Shown piece by piece: positions 33,272 through 40,952 of a DNA stretch of 40,952 nucleotides (positions are counted from its first letter, which is position 1; every line of letters starts with the position of its first letter). The notes beneath the pieces were generated by a model. The model did not search any database, was not told the origin of the DNA, and saw nothing but the letters and a program-made list of their open reading frames with translations. A program made the translations under genes and the position numbers. The stretch comes from Marinilactibacillus psychrotolerans (GTDB lineage Bacteria > Bacillota > Bacilli > Lactobacillales > Carnobacteriaceae_A): NCBI RefSeq assembly GCF_900101525.1, contig NZ_FMZD01000020.1:1-40952 (forward strand). Reading direction: 5' to 3'.

Positions 33272-33329
33272 TAAAAAAAGGTGTTGCTAGAAAAAAGCAT
33301 CCTTGCTTTTTCTTTCTAGAGCAACACCT
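33272..33329 (-). terminator. Strong terminator between cvpA and mutS2
   Basis: On the minus strand AGGTGTTGCT pairs with AGCAACACCT, with further TAGAAA/TTTCTA pairing inside, followed by T7. It lies 49 bases after cvpA and only about 40 bases before mutS2. Confidence 0.85.
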
Positions 33330-33377
33330 ATTTATATTTAACCCTGATGTTTAACATTTTTTAAACGACCATAAGTT

Positions 33378-33953
33378 TTATTCTTCAATAGTATCTTCTT
33401 GAAGGCCTTCTTCGATCCACCAGTTATACAAATCAGTAGATAGCTCCGGTGTATCGGAAACGATCGTTCTTGCAAGGGCACTCGACTCAAATTGACTTTG
33501 AATCATTTTAATCGGAATCATTGATAATAAAAATAAAATCAGAAAAATTCCAATATACTGCACAATAAATCCTACAATTGCTCCACCAATTCCATTTATT
33601 TGTTTCACTACTGGAATTTCGGTAAGAAAGTTTAGTAGCCCTCCAATAAATCTTGTAACGATCCATCCTAGTACAAGAATACCAATAAATGCTACACCAT
33701 TATAGAATCCCTGATCTAAATTAAAAATGAATTCTTGTCCGTAAAGTACAAATGGATTCGAATTTGATGATACTGGGCTCGGATAAGGAACCATCATTTC
33801 CACTAAGTTACTTACCTCTTGGTAGTATTCTAAAGCAAAATAAAAAGATATTGCATAGCCGATTGTTAAAACCAACTGTAGGATCAGCCCTCTTTTAAAC
33901 CCACTATATAAAGACAATAACAATAATAATAGAATGATCAACGATAATAACAT
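33378..33953 (-). CDS. CvpA family membrane protein (YshB)
   Basis: The 191-aa protein has four membrane helices: an N-terminal one (LLSLIILLLLLLSLYSGFKR), a second near 23-42, FIGILVLGWIVTRFIGG near 88-104, and IGGAIVGFIVQYIGIFLILF near 125-144. The GFKRGL segment after helix 1 is a CvpA hallmark. The family was named for colicin V production in E. coli, but its molecular role is unclear. It follows zapA by 30 bases with AAGGAG upstream, matching the zapA-yshB order in Bacillus. Confidence 0.88.
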   Translation of the reverse strand: MLLSLIILLLLLLSLYSGFKRGLILQLVLTIGYAISFYFALEYYQEVSNLVEMMVPYPSPVSSNSNPFVLYGQEFIFNLDQGFYNGVAFIGILVLGWIVTRFIGGLLNFLTEIPVVKQINGIGGAIVGFIVQYIGIFLILFLLSMIPIKMIQSQFESSALARTIVSDTPELSTDLYNWWIEEGLQEDTIEE

Positions 33954-33983
33954 TTTGTACTCCTTAATGGCTATTTATTTAAT

Positions 33984-34250
33984 TCAAGAAAGTTTTTCTT
34001 CCAATTCTTTGATTCGTTCTTCAAGTTTAATAACTTTTTTCTTCATTTCTAACTGATCCGAAACTGCATTGATAGCCATCAACATTGCTCGTTTTTCTGA
34101 ATCTAGTCCTTTAGTCATTTGTTGCAGTTGAGTCATTTGTTCATCTACTGTTTGTGCTACTACATGCATATGTTTTTCTGAACGAGGGCCTACTATAGTA
34201 TAAGTTTCCCCTGCTATTTTTGCTTTAAATCTTCTTTTTTTCTCAGGCAT
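33984..34250 (-). CDS. zapA: Cell division protein ZapA
   Basis: ZapA binds FtsZ and bundles protofilaments at the division site. The 88-aa protein has an N-terminal beta part (FKAKIAGETYTIVGPRSEKH) and a C-terminal coiled coil (MLMAINAVSDQLEMKKKVIK), the standard ZapA layout. AGGAGG lies 7 bases upstream of the ATG. It heads the zapA-cvpA unit with a TATAAT box upstream. Confidence 0.93.
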   Translation of the reverse strand: MPEKKRRFKAKIAGETYTIVGPRSEKHMHVVAQTVDEQMTQLQQMTKGLDSEKRAMLMAINAVSDQLEMKKKVIKLEERIKELEEKLS

Positions 34251-34280
34251 ACATCAGCCTCCTAGATATGCAAATTCTAT

Positions 34281-34286
34281 ATTATA
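34281..34286 (-). promoter_or_regulatory. Candidate zapA -10 box
   Basis: The minus strand reads TATAAT 31 bases upstream of zapA; the -35 is unclear. Confidence 0.4.
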
Positions 34287-34406
34287 ATAACATGAAAAAC
34301 GAATTCTTGCATCACTTGGTGACCGTTTTCTAATGTTTAACGCGAACAAATGTAGCTATAGGAGAATTGTTTTTATACTATACGATCATTTAAACTAGTT
34401 CAACAC

Positions 34407-34435
34407 AAAAAAAGACTCCCCAGCAGGAGCCTTTT
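34407..34435 (-). terminator. pheST operon terminator
   Basis: On the minus strand GGCTCC-TGCTGG-GGAGTC is followed by T7. It lies 28 bases after the pheT stop. Confidence 0.85.
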
Positions 34436-34463
34436 CTTGCGTAAATTAAATCATTACATTTAC

Positions 34464-36881
34464 CTATCTTATTTCTGCATTGAGCTCTTGTTTTAAAGCC
34501 TTTTTCACTTTCTCAAAATCTTTATTTACTTCTTCTTCTTTCAAAGTTGCTTCTGGGTTTAAATAAGCTAATGAATAAGCAATTGATTTTTTACCTGCTT
34601 CAATGTGTTCTCCCTGATATAAATCGAACAAACGCACTTGTTGTAACCACTTTCCACCATTTGCTTCAATTACATCCATTACCTCGTTGTGACTAATTGT
34701 TTCTTCAACTAATAAGGCGATATCACGTGACGTACCTGGATATTTTGGAATAGCTGCATAAAGTACTGAATTTTTTTCTGCTGCAACAAGCGCATCAACA
34801 CTTAATTCAAAAACATACGTTTCTTCAAGGTCAAATACGCCGGCAATTTCTGGATGAATCTGACCAATCACCCCAATTTTTTCCTCACCTAGATAGATTT
34901 CAGCTGTACGACCTGGATGTAGATCGTTAAATGAACTGTCTGCTGCAAACTTGATGGTCTCTTTGATTCCTATGGTTTCAAGTAATTCTTCAACAATTCC
35001 TTTTAACGTGTAGAAATCAACTGGTTGAGCAGTGTTAGACCAAGTGTTTTCTGTTAATGATCCTGATAGTAACCCAGCAACATGTTCCTCTTCCAATGGC
35101 AAGTTACCTGATTCATTTTCATAAAACACATGCCCAACTTCATAAAGAGCAATATTTTTCATTTGTCTAGCCGCATTATAGGCTGCATTATCGACTAAAC
35201 CACTGATTAAACTTAACCTTAGTGTTTTATGTTCTTCACTCATTGGCCAGTCAAGGTTAGTTGTTTTTGAAGGTTTCATACTAAATCTTTCTGCTTTCTC
35301 CGGTGTTGTTAGAGCATAACTAATTGTTTGAGCTAACCCACTTCCCTCTAAATACCTATGAATAAAGCGTGTTAATCGCTGTTTATCATTTAATTCACCT
35401 GGAGTTGATTCCATCATAGGCAATGTTGATGGAATTTTATTATACCCATACACTCTAGCGACTTCTTCAAGTAAGTCTGCTTCAATTGAAATATCCCATC
35501 TTCTAAGTGGAACTGAAATAATAAATTCATCTTCAACCAATGTATATTCAAATTGTAATCGGATAAATATAGAAGCTACTTCTTCTAAAGAAAGTTCTGT
35601 TCCCAGCACATGGTTAATCCTTTGAAGTGTAATCGAAACCTTTTTTTCTAAAGGTTTAGTCACTTCTATTTCAGCTATACCTGATACTATCTGACCTCCA
35701 TTGATCTCTGCAATCAATGCAGTTGCATGGTCTAAGGCTGCTTGTACAGTTCCTAGATTCAAACCGCGTTCAAATCTTGAACTTGACTCACTTCTTAAAT
35801 TTAAAGACTGCGCTGTCTTTCGTACTAAGGAAGATGCAAATACAGCTGATTCTATAGCAACCGTTCTAGTTTTTTCTGTTACATGGGAATTTTGTCCACC
35901 CATAACACCTGCCAGTGCTACCGGCTGATCCCCATTTGTGACAACTAGATTATCTTGATTTAATGTTCTCTCTTGCCCATCCAGTGTGATGATCTTTTCA
36001 TCTTGTTTAGCTCTTCTGACATAAATTTCTTTTGAATTTAGTGCATCATAATCAAAAGCATGAAGAGGCTGACCATACTCAAGCATAATGTAATTTGTCA
36101 CGTCAACTACTGAATCAATCGGTCTGATTCCAGCATTCATTAATTTACGCTGCAGCCACAATGGGCTTTCTTTAACTATTACATCTTTTACTATACGTAG
36201 TTTGTAATCTGGTGTGTCTTCTTTAGCTTGTACGGATACAGTCATATAGTTTTCAATAAGATCCTCTGCATTTTCAGATAAAGAAACTTTTTCAAACTCA
36301 GGGTTCTGTGATAAAATCGTTCCTGCTTCGTAGGCAACTCCGCGCATACTCATCGCATCTGCTCGATTTGGTGTAATATCTAAATCAATAATGATATCAT
36401 CCAGTCCTAAATAAGATAAAGCGTCTGCTCCCACTATAGCTTCTTCTGGCAAAACGTAGATTCCGTCTTCTATACGCTTAGGAATTACCGAGTCCGAGAA
36501 TCCTAATTCTTCTAGTGAACAAATCATTCCATTTGATACATGTCCTCTTAATTTACTTTTTTTAATTTTAAAATTTCCTGGTAACCTTGCTCCAGGCAAG
36601 GCAACAACCACCTTCTGATTCTCAGCTACATTGGGTGCACCACAAACGATCTGATAGAGTTCTTCTGCTCCTACATCCACTTGTGTAACGTTTAAATGGT
36701 CAGATCCTTCCATTTTTTCGACTGTACGCACTTCTCCAACGACTAATTTTTTAAGTCCTTCCCCTGGTACGATCAAACTATCTACTTCAATTCCTGTTAA
36801 CGTTATCTGATCAGCTAACTGTTCAGGCGTTATATTTTCTAAGTTTAAATATTCTTTTAACCAATTATATGATACTTTCAT
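34464..36881 (-). CDS. pheT: Phenylalanyl-tRNA synthetase beta subunit
   Basis: PheT pairs with PheS as an alpha2-beta2 enzyme that charges tRNA-Phe; the beta subunit contributes tRNA binding and editing. The 805-aa length is full. In order: an EMAP/tRNA-binding domain (about 40-150, GSDHLNVTQVDVG), B3/B4 editing domain (about 215-390), B5, a catalytic-like core, and the C-terminal FDX-ACB anticodon-binding domain (IPKYPGTSRDIALLVEE onward). It starts 6 bases after pheS and is under the same T-box. Confidence 0.97.
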   Translation of the reverse strand: MKVSYNWLKEYLNLENITPEQLADQITLTGIEVDSLIVPGEGLKKLVVGEVRTVEKMEGSDHLNVTQVDVGAEELYQIVCGAPNVAENQKVVVALPGARLPGNFKIKKSKLRGHVSNGMICSLEELGFSDSVIPKRIEDGIYVLPEEAIVGADALSYLGLDDIIIDLDITPNRADAMSMRGVAYEAGTILSQNPEFEKVSLSENAEDLIENYMTVSVQAKEDTPDYKLRIVKDVIVKESPLWLQRKLMNAGIRPIDSVVDVTNYIMLEYGQPLHAFDYDALNSKEIYVRRAKQDEKIITLDGQERTLNQDNLVVTNGDQPVALAGVMGGQNSHVTEKTRTVAIESAVFASSLVRKTAQSLNLRSESSSRFERGLNLGTVQAALDHATALIAEINGGQIVSGIAEIEVTKPLEKKVSITLQRINHVLGTELSLEEVASIFIRLQFEYTLVEDEFIISVPLRRWDISIEADLLEEVARVYGYNKIPSTLPMMESTPGELNDKQRLTRFIHRYLEGSGLAQTISYALTTPEKAERFSMKPSKTTNLDWPMSEEHKTLRLSLISGLVDNAAYNAARQMKNIALYEVGHVFYENESGNLPLEEEHVAGLLSGSLTENTWSNTAQPVDFYTLKGIVEELLETIGIKETIKFAADSSFNDLHPGRTAEIYLGEEKIGVIGQIHPEIAGVFDLEETYVFELSVDALVAAEKNSVLYAAIPKYPGTSRDIALLVEETISHNEVMDVIEANGGKWLQQVRLFDLYQGEHIEAGKKSIAYSLAYLNPEATLKEEEVNKDFEKVKKALKQELNAEIR

Positions 36882-36887
36882 TATATC

Positions 36888-37934
36888 CTACCCTCTCACC
36901 TTGAATTGTTTTAAGAAACGCTGATCGTTTAAGTAGAAGTTTCTGATGTCATCTACTCCATATTTCAACATCGCAATCCGGTCTGGTCCCATTCCAAAGG
37001 CAAAACCACCATAGATTTCCGGATCTACTCCAGACATCTTTAAAACTTCAGGGTGCGTCATTCCAGCTCCAAGGATTTCTATCCAACCTGTATGTTTACA
37101 AACATTACAGCCTTTTCCTCCACACTTGAAACAGCTCACATCTACTTCAACAGAAGGTTCAGTGAATGGAAAATAGCTTGGACGTAATCGAATTTCCCGA
37201 TTCTCACCAAACATTTTTTTAGCCAATGTTTCTAATGTTCCTTTTAAATCAGCCATTGTAATATGCTTATCAATTACCATTCCTTCGATCTGATGAAATT
37301 GATGAGAATGTGTCGCATCATCCGTATCACGGCGATACACTTTCCCCGGACTAATCATTTTAAGAGGTCCTTTTGAAAAATCGTGTGTTTCTAAAGTTCG
37401 TGCCTGTAAGGGCGACGTATGCGTACGCATTAAAACTTTCGAAGTAATATAGAATGTATCCTGCATATCTCGAGCCGGGTGGTTCTGCGGTAAATTCACT
37501 CGCTCAAAATTATAATAATCCTCTTCAACTTCATTTCCTTCAACAATTTGATACCCCATTCCTAAAAATAAGTCCTCAATTTCTTCTATGATCTGGGTGA
37601 TCACATGGCTTTGTCCTTTTATTGGTTTAACTCCCGGCAGCGTTACATCTAAAGTTTCTTCTGCCAAGCGCTTATTCAATACTTGTTTTTGAATGGTCTC
37701 TCTAGTCATTGACATTTGATTCGTCAGATCATCTCGCACTTGGTTAGCTAACTGTCCAATAACTGGACGTTCGTCAGCTGATAGATCTTTCATGCCTTTT
37801 AATACTTGTGTTAATTCTCCTTTTTTTCCTAAATAAGACACCCGTAAAGTCTCAAGTTCTTCTACTGTCGATACAGATTTCATTTCCTGTGTTGCTTTAT
37901 CAGCTAATATAGCTAGTTTTTCTTTTAAGTCCAT
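36888..37934 (-). CDS. pheS: Phenylalanyl-tRNA synthetase alpha subunit
   Basis: The alpha subunit holds the aminoacylation active site. The 348-aa protein has an N-terminal coiled coil (1-90) and the class II catalytic domain with motif 2 ([20 protein letters not shown]) and motif 3 ([14 protein letters not shown]). A Cys cluster, [12 protein letters not shown], lies in the C-terminal third. AAAGGAG precedes the ATG. Expression is controlled by the T-box leader 58 bases upstream. Confidence 0.97.
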   Translation of the reverse strand: MDLKEKLAILADKATQEMKSVSTVEELETLRVSYLGKKGELTQVLKGMKDLSADERPVIGQLANQVRDDLTNQMSMTRETIQKQVLNKRLAEETLDVTLPGVKPIKGQSHVITQIIEEIEDLFLGMGYQIVEGNEVEEDYYNFERVNLPQNHPARDMQDTFYITSKVLMRTHTSPLQARTLETHDFSKGPLKMISPGKVYRRDTDDATHSHQFHQIEGMVIDKHITMADLKGTLETLAKKMFGENREIRLRPSYFPFTEPSVEVDVSCFKCGGKGCNVCKHTGWIEILGAGMTHPEVLKMSGVDPEIYGGFAFGMGPDRIAMLKYGVDDIRNFYLNDQRFLKQFKVRG

Positions 37935-37991
37935 TTATTTACTCCTTTTAATTTTTATGTAACTAATTTAGTTTGATTCCAAAAAATATAC

Positions 37992-38275
37992 AAAAAGACC
38001 CCATCCCAATATAGGGACGAGGTCAACACGCGGTACCACCCTTGTTTAGAATTAGACAAATATAATTCTACACTTTTGCATAACGGCGCATACCGAGATT
38101 TCTTTTATTAGGAAATCTACTTTAATAGAGAGTCTATATTTATAACGACTCATCTAAGCGATGAAAGTGAACTTCATTCAGTTTCCTATCCAAATATTTT
38201 CAGCCTTTGATATTCGGTCTCTTAATATTTCACTGAACTACTCTTTTTCACCATAGTATTTATGGATTAAGTTAC
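37992..38275 (-). promoter_or_regulatory. T-box leader (tRNA-Phe responsive) of pheST
   Basis: The T-box sequence AAGGGTGGTACCGCG is on the minus strand at 38043-38029. It is followed by the terminator stem 38024-37997 (GACCTCGTCCC with GGGATGGGGTC) and T5. Upstream, stem I spans roughly 38255-38150. The triplet UUC at 38171-38169 in AAG-UUC-ACU sits where the specifier codon is expected, so uncharged tRNA-Phe is the predicted ligand. The promoter is not clearly seen. Confidence 0.92.
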
Positions 38276-38290
38276 CTTTTAAAAAACGAA

Positions 38291-38635
38291 TTAAGCTTGA
38301 TGACACTCTTCTTCGCTGATCCATTCATCAGCCCAGGATTGAACTTCTTTCATTACACTTTCCAATGCATGACCTTTAGTTGTCAAACAATATCCTGATC
38401 TAAGTTCGCAGTTTTCATCCAATTCCTTAGTAACGATACCTGTTTGCTCCAGTTCTTTTAATCTTTCAACAAGGACACGATCGCTTACTTCTGGAATAGA
38501 TTGAGAAAGGTCTTTGAAGCGATGAGGTCCTTCCAGTAAAACATCGATTATAAGCCCAGTCCATTTTTTCCCTAGAATAGAAAAAGTTTGCTCAAATTTA
38601 GGACAAATGATTTTATTTTGTGTTATTTCAATCAC
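38291..38635 (-). CDS. HxlR-family winged helix-turn-helix regulator
   Basis: The 114-aa protein has the HxlR layout: CPKFEQTFSILGKKWTGLII at 11-30, the recognition helix region near DRVLVERLKELEQ, and the wing GYCLTTKGHAL. It starts with GTG preceded by AGAGGTGA. C11 next to Pro is the conserved N-terminal Cys that some family members use to sense oxidants or electrophiles; other Cys occur near 80, 87 and 111. No likely target gene is adjacent, so its regulon is unknown. Confidence 0.88.
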   Translation of the reverse strand: MIEITQNKIICPKFEQTFSILGKKWTGLIIDVLLEGPHRFKDLSQSIPEVSDRVLVERLKELEQTGIVTKELDENCELRSGYCLTTKGHALESVMKEVQSWADEWISEEECHQA

Positions 38636-38665
38636 GTATGTTCACCTCTACTTTCAGACAGATAT

Positions 38666-38694
38666 AGTATACCATCATTTGTTACTTATTGTAA
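38666..38694 (-). promoter_or_regulatory. Promoter of the HxlR-family gene
   Basis: On the minus strand TTACAA and TATACT are 17 bases apart, with the extended -10 TGGTATACT, about 30 bases upstream of the start. Confidence 0.6.
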
Positions 38695-38757
38695 GAACAT
38701 ATAATTATTTTCCATATATTTTATCTATTTTGTTCAAAATTTGCAAGTTTATATCAT

Positions 38758-40119
38758 TTACAGGTAATTAATAAGAGAAGTCGCTATTGTAAAATAGACA
38801 ACTAAACCCATAGTATCATTTAAGGTAGTTATAAATGGTCCGGATGCTACGGCGGGATCTATATTAAATTTATTGATAATTACCGGAATAACAGATCCGG
38901 TAACAGAAGCCAAACTGACTGACAAAAAAATTGAAGCCCCGATAATAATTCCCAAGACAGGGTTGCCATAGATAACCATTACAATCCCAATCATTACAAC
39001 AGCTGCTAAAATCCCGATCATCATGCCTGCCGTAAATTCTTGTTTGACAGTTTTAAAGAAACTATCTTTATCTTTATCATCAATCGACAAATTTCTAACG
39101 GCCACTGCTAATGACTGCGTTCCTACATTCCCGGCGGTTCCCATAATCATAGGAATGAACGCTGCTAATATCACTACAGACTCTAAAGTATCTTCAAAAT
39201 AACTAATTAGACTACTTGTAAGCAATCCTAAGAACAATAAAATAATAATCCAAGGTGCTCTAGATTTTGCAGCTTTAAATGGAGACATTTTTTTATCATC
39301 CGTGCCTCTTCGAATACCAGCAAACTCGTTGAAATCCTCTGTGACCTCGTCTTGAATAACATCCATTACGTCATCTACTGTTACGATTCCTAACATAGAT
39401 CCATCATAAGCTAAAACAGGTAAGGCAAGTAAATCATAATCTTGTATAATCTGTGCGACTTTTTCTTGGTCTTCATCTACCCTTACAGAAACCACTTGAG
39501 AGTACATTAAGGACTCTACTGTCTCATCTTCTGAAGACAATAAGAGATCTCTTAATGAAAGTACACCTAGTAAATGCCCTTTTTCATCAACTACATATAA
39601 ATAATAAATTGTTTCAGCATGATGTCCAATCTGACGTAGTCTGCTGATAACTTCTTTAGTGGTTGACTTATAATTAATCGAAATAAACTCTTTCGTCATA
39701 ATTGATCCGGCAGTTTCCGGAGCATAAGAAAGTAATTCTTGTACTCTATCGCTTTCTCGTTTATCCATCATAGACAACAATAACTGATTATCTGTTTCTT
39801 CGCTATTGGTCAAAAAATGAGCAACATCATCAGCTGCCATATGATTGAATACTTTTGCCATATACTCATCAGGTAAGTATTGAACTGCATCTTCTTGATC
39901 TTCTGTATCCATCCATTCGAAAATTTCTGAAAATTCTTCTGGAGTAAGGAAGTCAGCTATTTTAGCTTTTTTATCTGGATAAAGTAAATGAAATATTGCA
40001 TGTTGATCTCTATCATGCAATTGTAAAAATAATTTTCTGAATTTTTCACGATCATTTTTTTTTGCTGCTTGAAATATTTTATTGTAATGTTTTTGTTCAG
40101 TTGTTTTGACTATTTTCAT
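38758..40119 (-). CDS. mgtE: Magnesium transporter MgtE
   Basis: MgtE is a homodimeric Mg2+ channel gated by cytoplasmic Mg2+. The 453-aa protein has the N domain (about 1-130, superhelical), a tandem CBS pair (about 131-260, SIMTKEFISI and VESLMYSQVV) and a plug helix. Five membrane helices (from about 285) follow, carrying MIMGTAGNVGTQSLAV and the pore Asp in FITTLNDTMGL. Its ATG overlaps the stop of a 37-codon leader ORF as TAATG, and only a weak GGGTGA lies upstream, so translation is probably coupled to the leader. Confidence 0.96.
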   Translation of the reverse strand: MKIVKTTEQKHYNKIFQAAKKNDREKFRKLFLQLHDRDQHAIFHLLYPDKKAKIADFLTPEEFSEIFEWMDTEDQEDAVQYLPDEYMAKVFNHMAADDVAHFLTNSEETDNQLLLSMMDKRESDRVQELLSYAPETAGSIMTKEFISINYKSTTKEVISRLRQIGHHAETIYYLYVVDEKGHLLGVLSLRDLLLSSEDETVESLMYSQVVSVRVDEDQEKVAQIIQDYDLLALPVLAYDGSMLGIVTVDDVMDVIQDEVTEDFNEFAGIRRGTDDKKMSPFKAAKSRAPWIIILLFLGLLTSSLISYFEDTLESVVILAAFIPMIMGTAGNVGTQSLAVAVRNLSIDDKDKDSFFKTVKQEFTAGMMIGILAAVVMIGIVMVIYGNPVLGIIIGASIFLSVSLASVTGSVIPVIINKFNIDPAVASGPFITTLNDTMGLVVYFTIATSLINYL

Positions 40120-40232
40120 TATTGGTCACCCGTTTCATGATTAAATTTTAGAGAAGACATACTATAAGGATGTCCATTGAACAAATTTGCTTTTAACTCA
40201 AAGAATACTCTCGAACTGGGAGCACTATCCAT
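40119..40232 (-). CDS. 37-aa leader ORF translationally coupled to mgtE
   Basis: The ATG at 40232 has GGAGG 8 bases upstream and a second GAGG closer in, one of the strongest ribosome sites in the window. The peptide begins MDSAPSSRVFFELKANLFNG, continues HPYSMSSLKFNHETGDQ and ends at a TAA overlapping the mgtE ATG. It has no signal peptide or membrane helix. The transcript near its start reads GGUGAGGC, which also occurs in the M-box Mg2+ riboswitch, but the rest of an M-box is not visible. A regulatory leader peptide for Mg2+ uptake is my inference. Confidence 0.6.
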   Translation of the reverse strand: MDSAPSSRVFFELKANLFNGHPYSMSSLKFNHETGDQ

Positions 40233-40327
40233 ATGCCTCACCTCCAAAATTTTCATTACTAAAATGACTAACTTTTTTCTTATTCTTTAAAACTAGAGAG
40301 AGTTCTCTCCTCATTAATTCACTCCAT

Positions 40328-40351
40328 AAAAAAAACACGCCTGAGCATGTG
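40328..40351 (-). terminator. Terminator or attenuator upstream of the mgtE leader
   Basis: On the minus strand CACATGC-TCAG-GCGTG (small bulge) is followed by T8. It lies about 96 bases upstream of the leader ORF start. With no gene upstream on this strand before the IS21 element, it may attenuate a longer mgtE transcript. Confidence 0.55.
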
Positions 40352-40628
40352 AATAAAATGATCTGATGGTCACTACCCCTGCATCTGTAGACTGAAAATC
40401 ATGAAGAGTTCTTCTTTTGAAACTTTTGGTCTAAACTATTCCAATTACATTATAGTTATCATTGGATTGATGAACTTTAAGAGAGCTGTAATAATACTAC
40501 TTTCATTCTCCCCACTACCATCACAATTTAAGTTTATTTGTCTTTCATTGTTGTACTTATACATTCACTTTACCCTAATGTTCTTGTTTTATCAATAAAA
40601 AAAACTCATTAGTTATAGCCGGTTTTAT
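40352..40628. other. Intergenic region without recognisable gene
   Basis: A small hairpin (CTAC with GTAG, about 40374-40391) lies just upstream of the terminator on the minus strand. Frames of up to 65 codons exist on the plus strand but lack a ribosome site and are AT-rich. I see no other feature up to the IS21 end. Confidence 0.5.
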
Positions 40629-40952
40629 TGTGTATGGCAGAATAAATATGTAGAATAGTGCAAGAAAAAATCCATAACTCGGGCCAAATAAAATAGCCCA
40701 TTGCTTCCACCCATACCATTCGCCTAAAATGGAGTTTGACTAAGAACTTCAGAAAGGCGTGGGAAAGGATGCTCACAATGGACCAAATTTATTCTATCAA
40801 AAAAATGAGAAATGAAGAAGGCTATTCTTTAAATAAAATTGTCACGGAAACCGGTTATGATTGGCGTACAGTTAGAAAATACGCAGATCACGATGTTCTT
40901 CCAAAAGAAAAAAACAGTAAAAAGCGCGGAATGATGTATACGAAAGGGTTTG
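40629..40952 (+). mobile_element. IS21-family insertion sequence, left end (truncated by window edge)
   Basis: The element is called from its istA gene. The left end is placed near 40629-40631, where TGTGTATGGCAGAATAAATA begins; IS21-family ends usually start with TG and carry repeated internal motifs, and AGAATAA/AGAATAG recur here. The precise boundary and target duplication cannot be set from one end. Confidence 0.65.
40778..40952 (+). CDS. istA: IS21-family transposase IstA, N-terminal part
   Basis: The visible 58 residues begin MDQIYSIKKMRNEEGYSLNK and contain the helix-turn-helix core ETGYDWRTVRKYADHD, matching the N-terminal DNA-binding domain of IstA. AAAGGA lies 9 bases upstream of the ATG. 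The frame is open to the window edge; the DDE domain and the istB ATPase gene would lie beyond it. Confidence 0.88.
   Translation, partial: MDQIYSIKKMRNEEGYSLNKIVTETGYDWRTVRKYADHDVLPKEKNSKKRGMMYTKGF

Noticed and set aside
40119-40330. Complete M-box (Mg2+) riboswitch upstream of mgtE
   Set aside because: Only the short GGUGAGGC core is present; the remaining conserved M-box segments and the long peripheral helices are not recognisable by eye.
40401-40598. 65-codon plus-strand frame between mgtE and IS21
   Set aside because: No Shine-Dalgarno sequence, very AT-rich, and hydrophobic only because of base composition; no neighbouring promoter.

Overview
The window reads as chromosome of a low-GC Gram-positive bacterium of the order Lactobacillales, most likely Carnobacteriaceae or a close relative. 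This is inferred from protein style, AT-rich intergenic DNA, strong AGGAGG ribosome binding sites, the divergent ccpA-pepQ pair, a SagA-like NlpC/P60 hydrolase, a complete comG operon and a T-box on pheST. Both edges lie in insertion sequences: the 3' end of an IS256-family element (1-333) and the 5' end of an IS21-family element (about 40629 to the edge). Everything between is core chromosome. I see no phage, CRISPR array, rRNA or tRNA.

Left part (481-12700, all minus strand). A housekeeping run, read right to left, holds pepP-like M24 peptidase, efp, asp23/yqhY, nusB, then xseA, xseB, ispA and tlyA. The IS256 element sits just beyond tlyA. Upstream of pepP is a full late-competence operon comGA-GB-GC-GD-GE-GF-GG (11152 to 7152) for the DNA-uptake pseudopilus, then yebC and a VanZ-like membrane protein.

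Middle (12960-23100). pepF is followed by a secreted NlpC/P60 hydrolase on the minus strand with a WalR-like site. Then come trhO (tRNA U34 hydroxylase), a class A penicillin-binding protein with a long acidic tail, and the divergent ccpA/pepQ pair with a near-consensus cre site.

Right part (23100-40120). A DUF948-YtxH-DUF421 envelope/stress set precedes mscS. cbpB (c-di-AMP-binding CBS protein) has a perfect-consensus cre operator against its Shine-Dalgarno. Next are racE-rdgB-yfcE, yslB, a 93-aa unknown protein, trxA, mutS2, cvpA, zapA, pheT and pheS with a Phe T-box, an HxlR regulator and mgtE.

The least expected item is a 37-codon leader ORF (40119-40232, minus). It has a perfect Shine-Dalgarno and its stop overlaps the mgtE start as TAATG. 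Other non-standard items are a perfect palindrome over the PBP -10 box, two mutually exclusive hairpins upstream of the 93-aa gene, a 94-bp imperfect inverted repeat downstream of trxA, and a structured pepF leader. I found no clearly new multigene system. The novelty here is regulatory and fine-scale. Several genes are annotated from an internal or non-ATG start because the Shine-Dalgarno sequence supports it.
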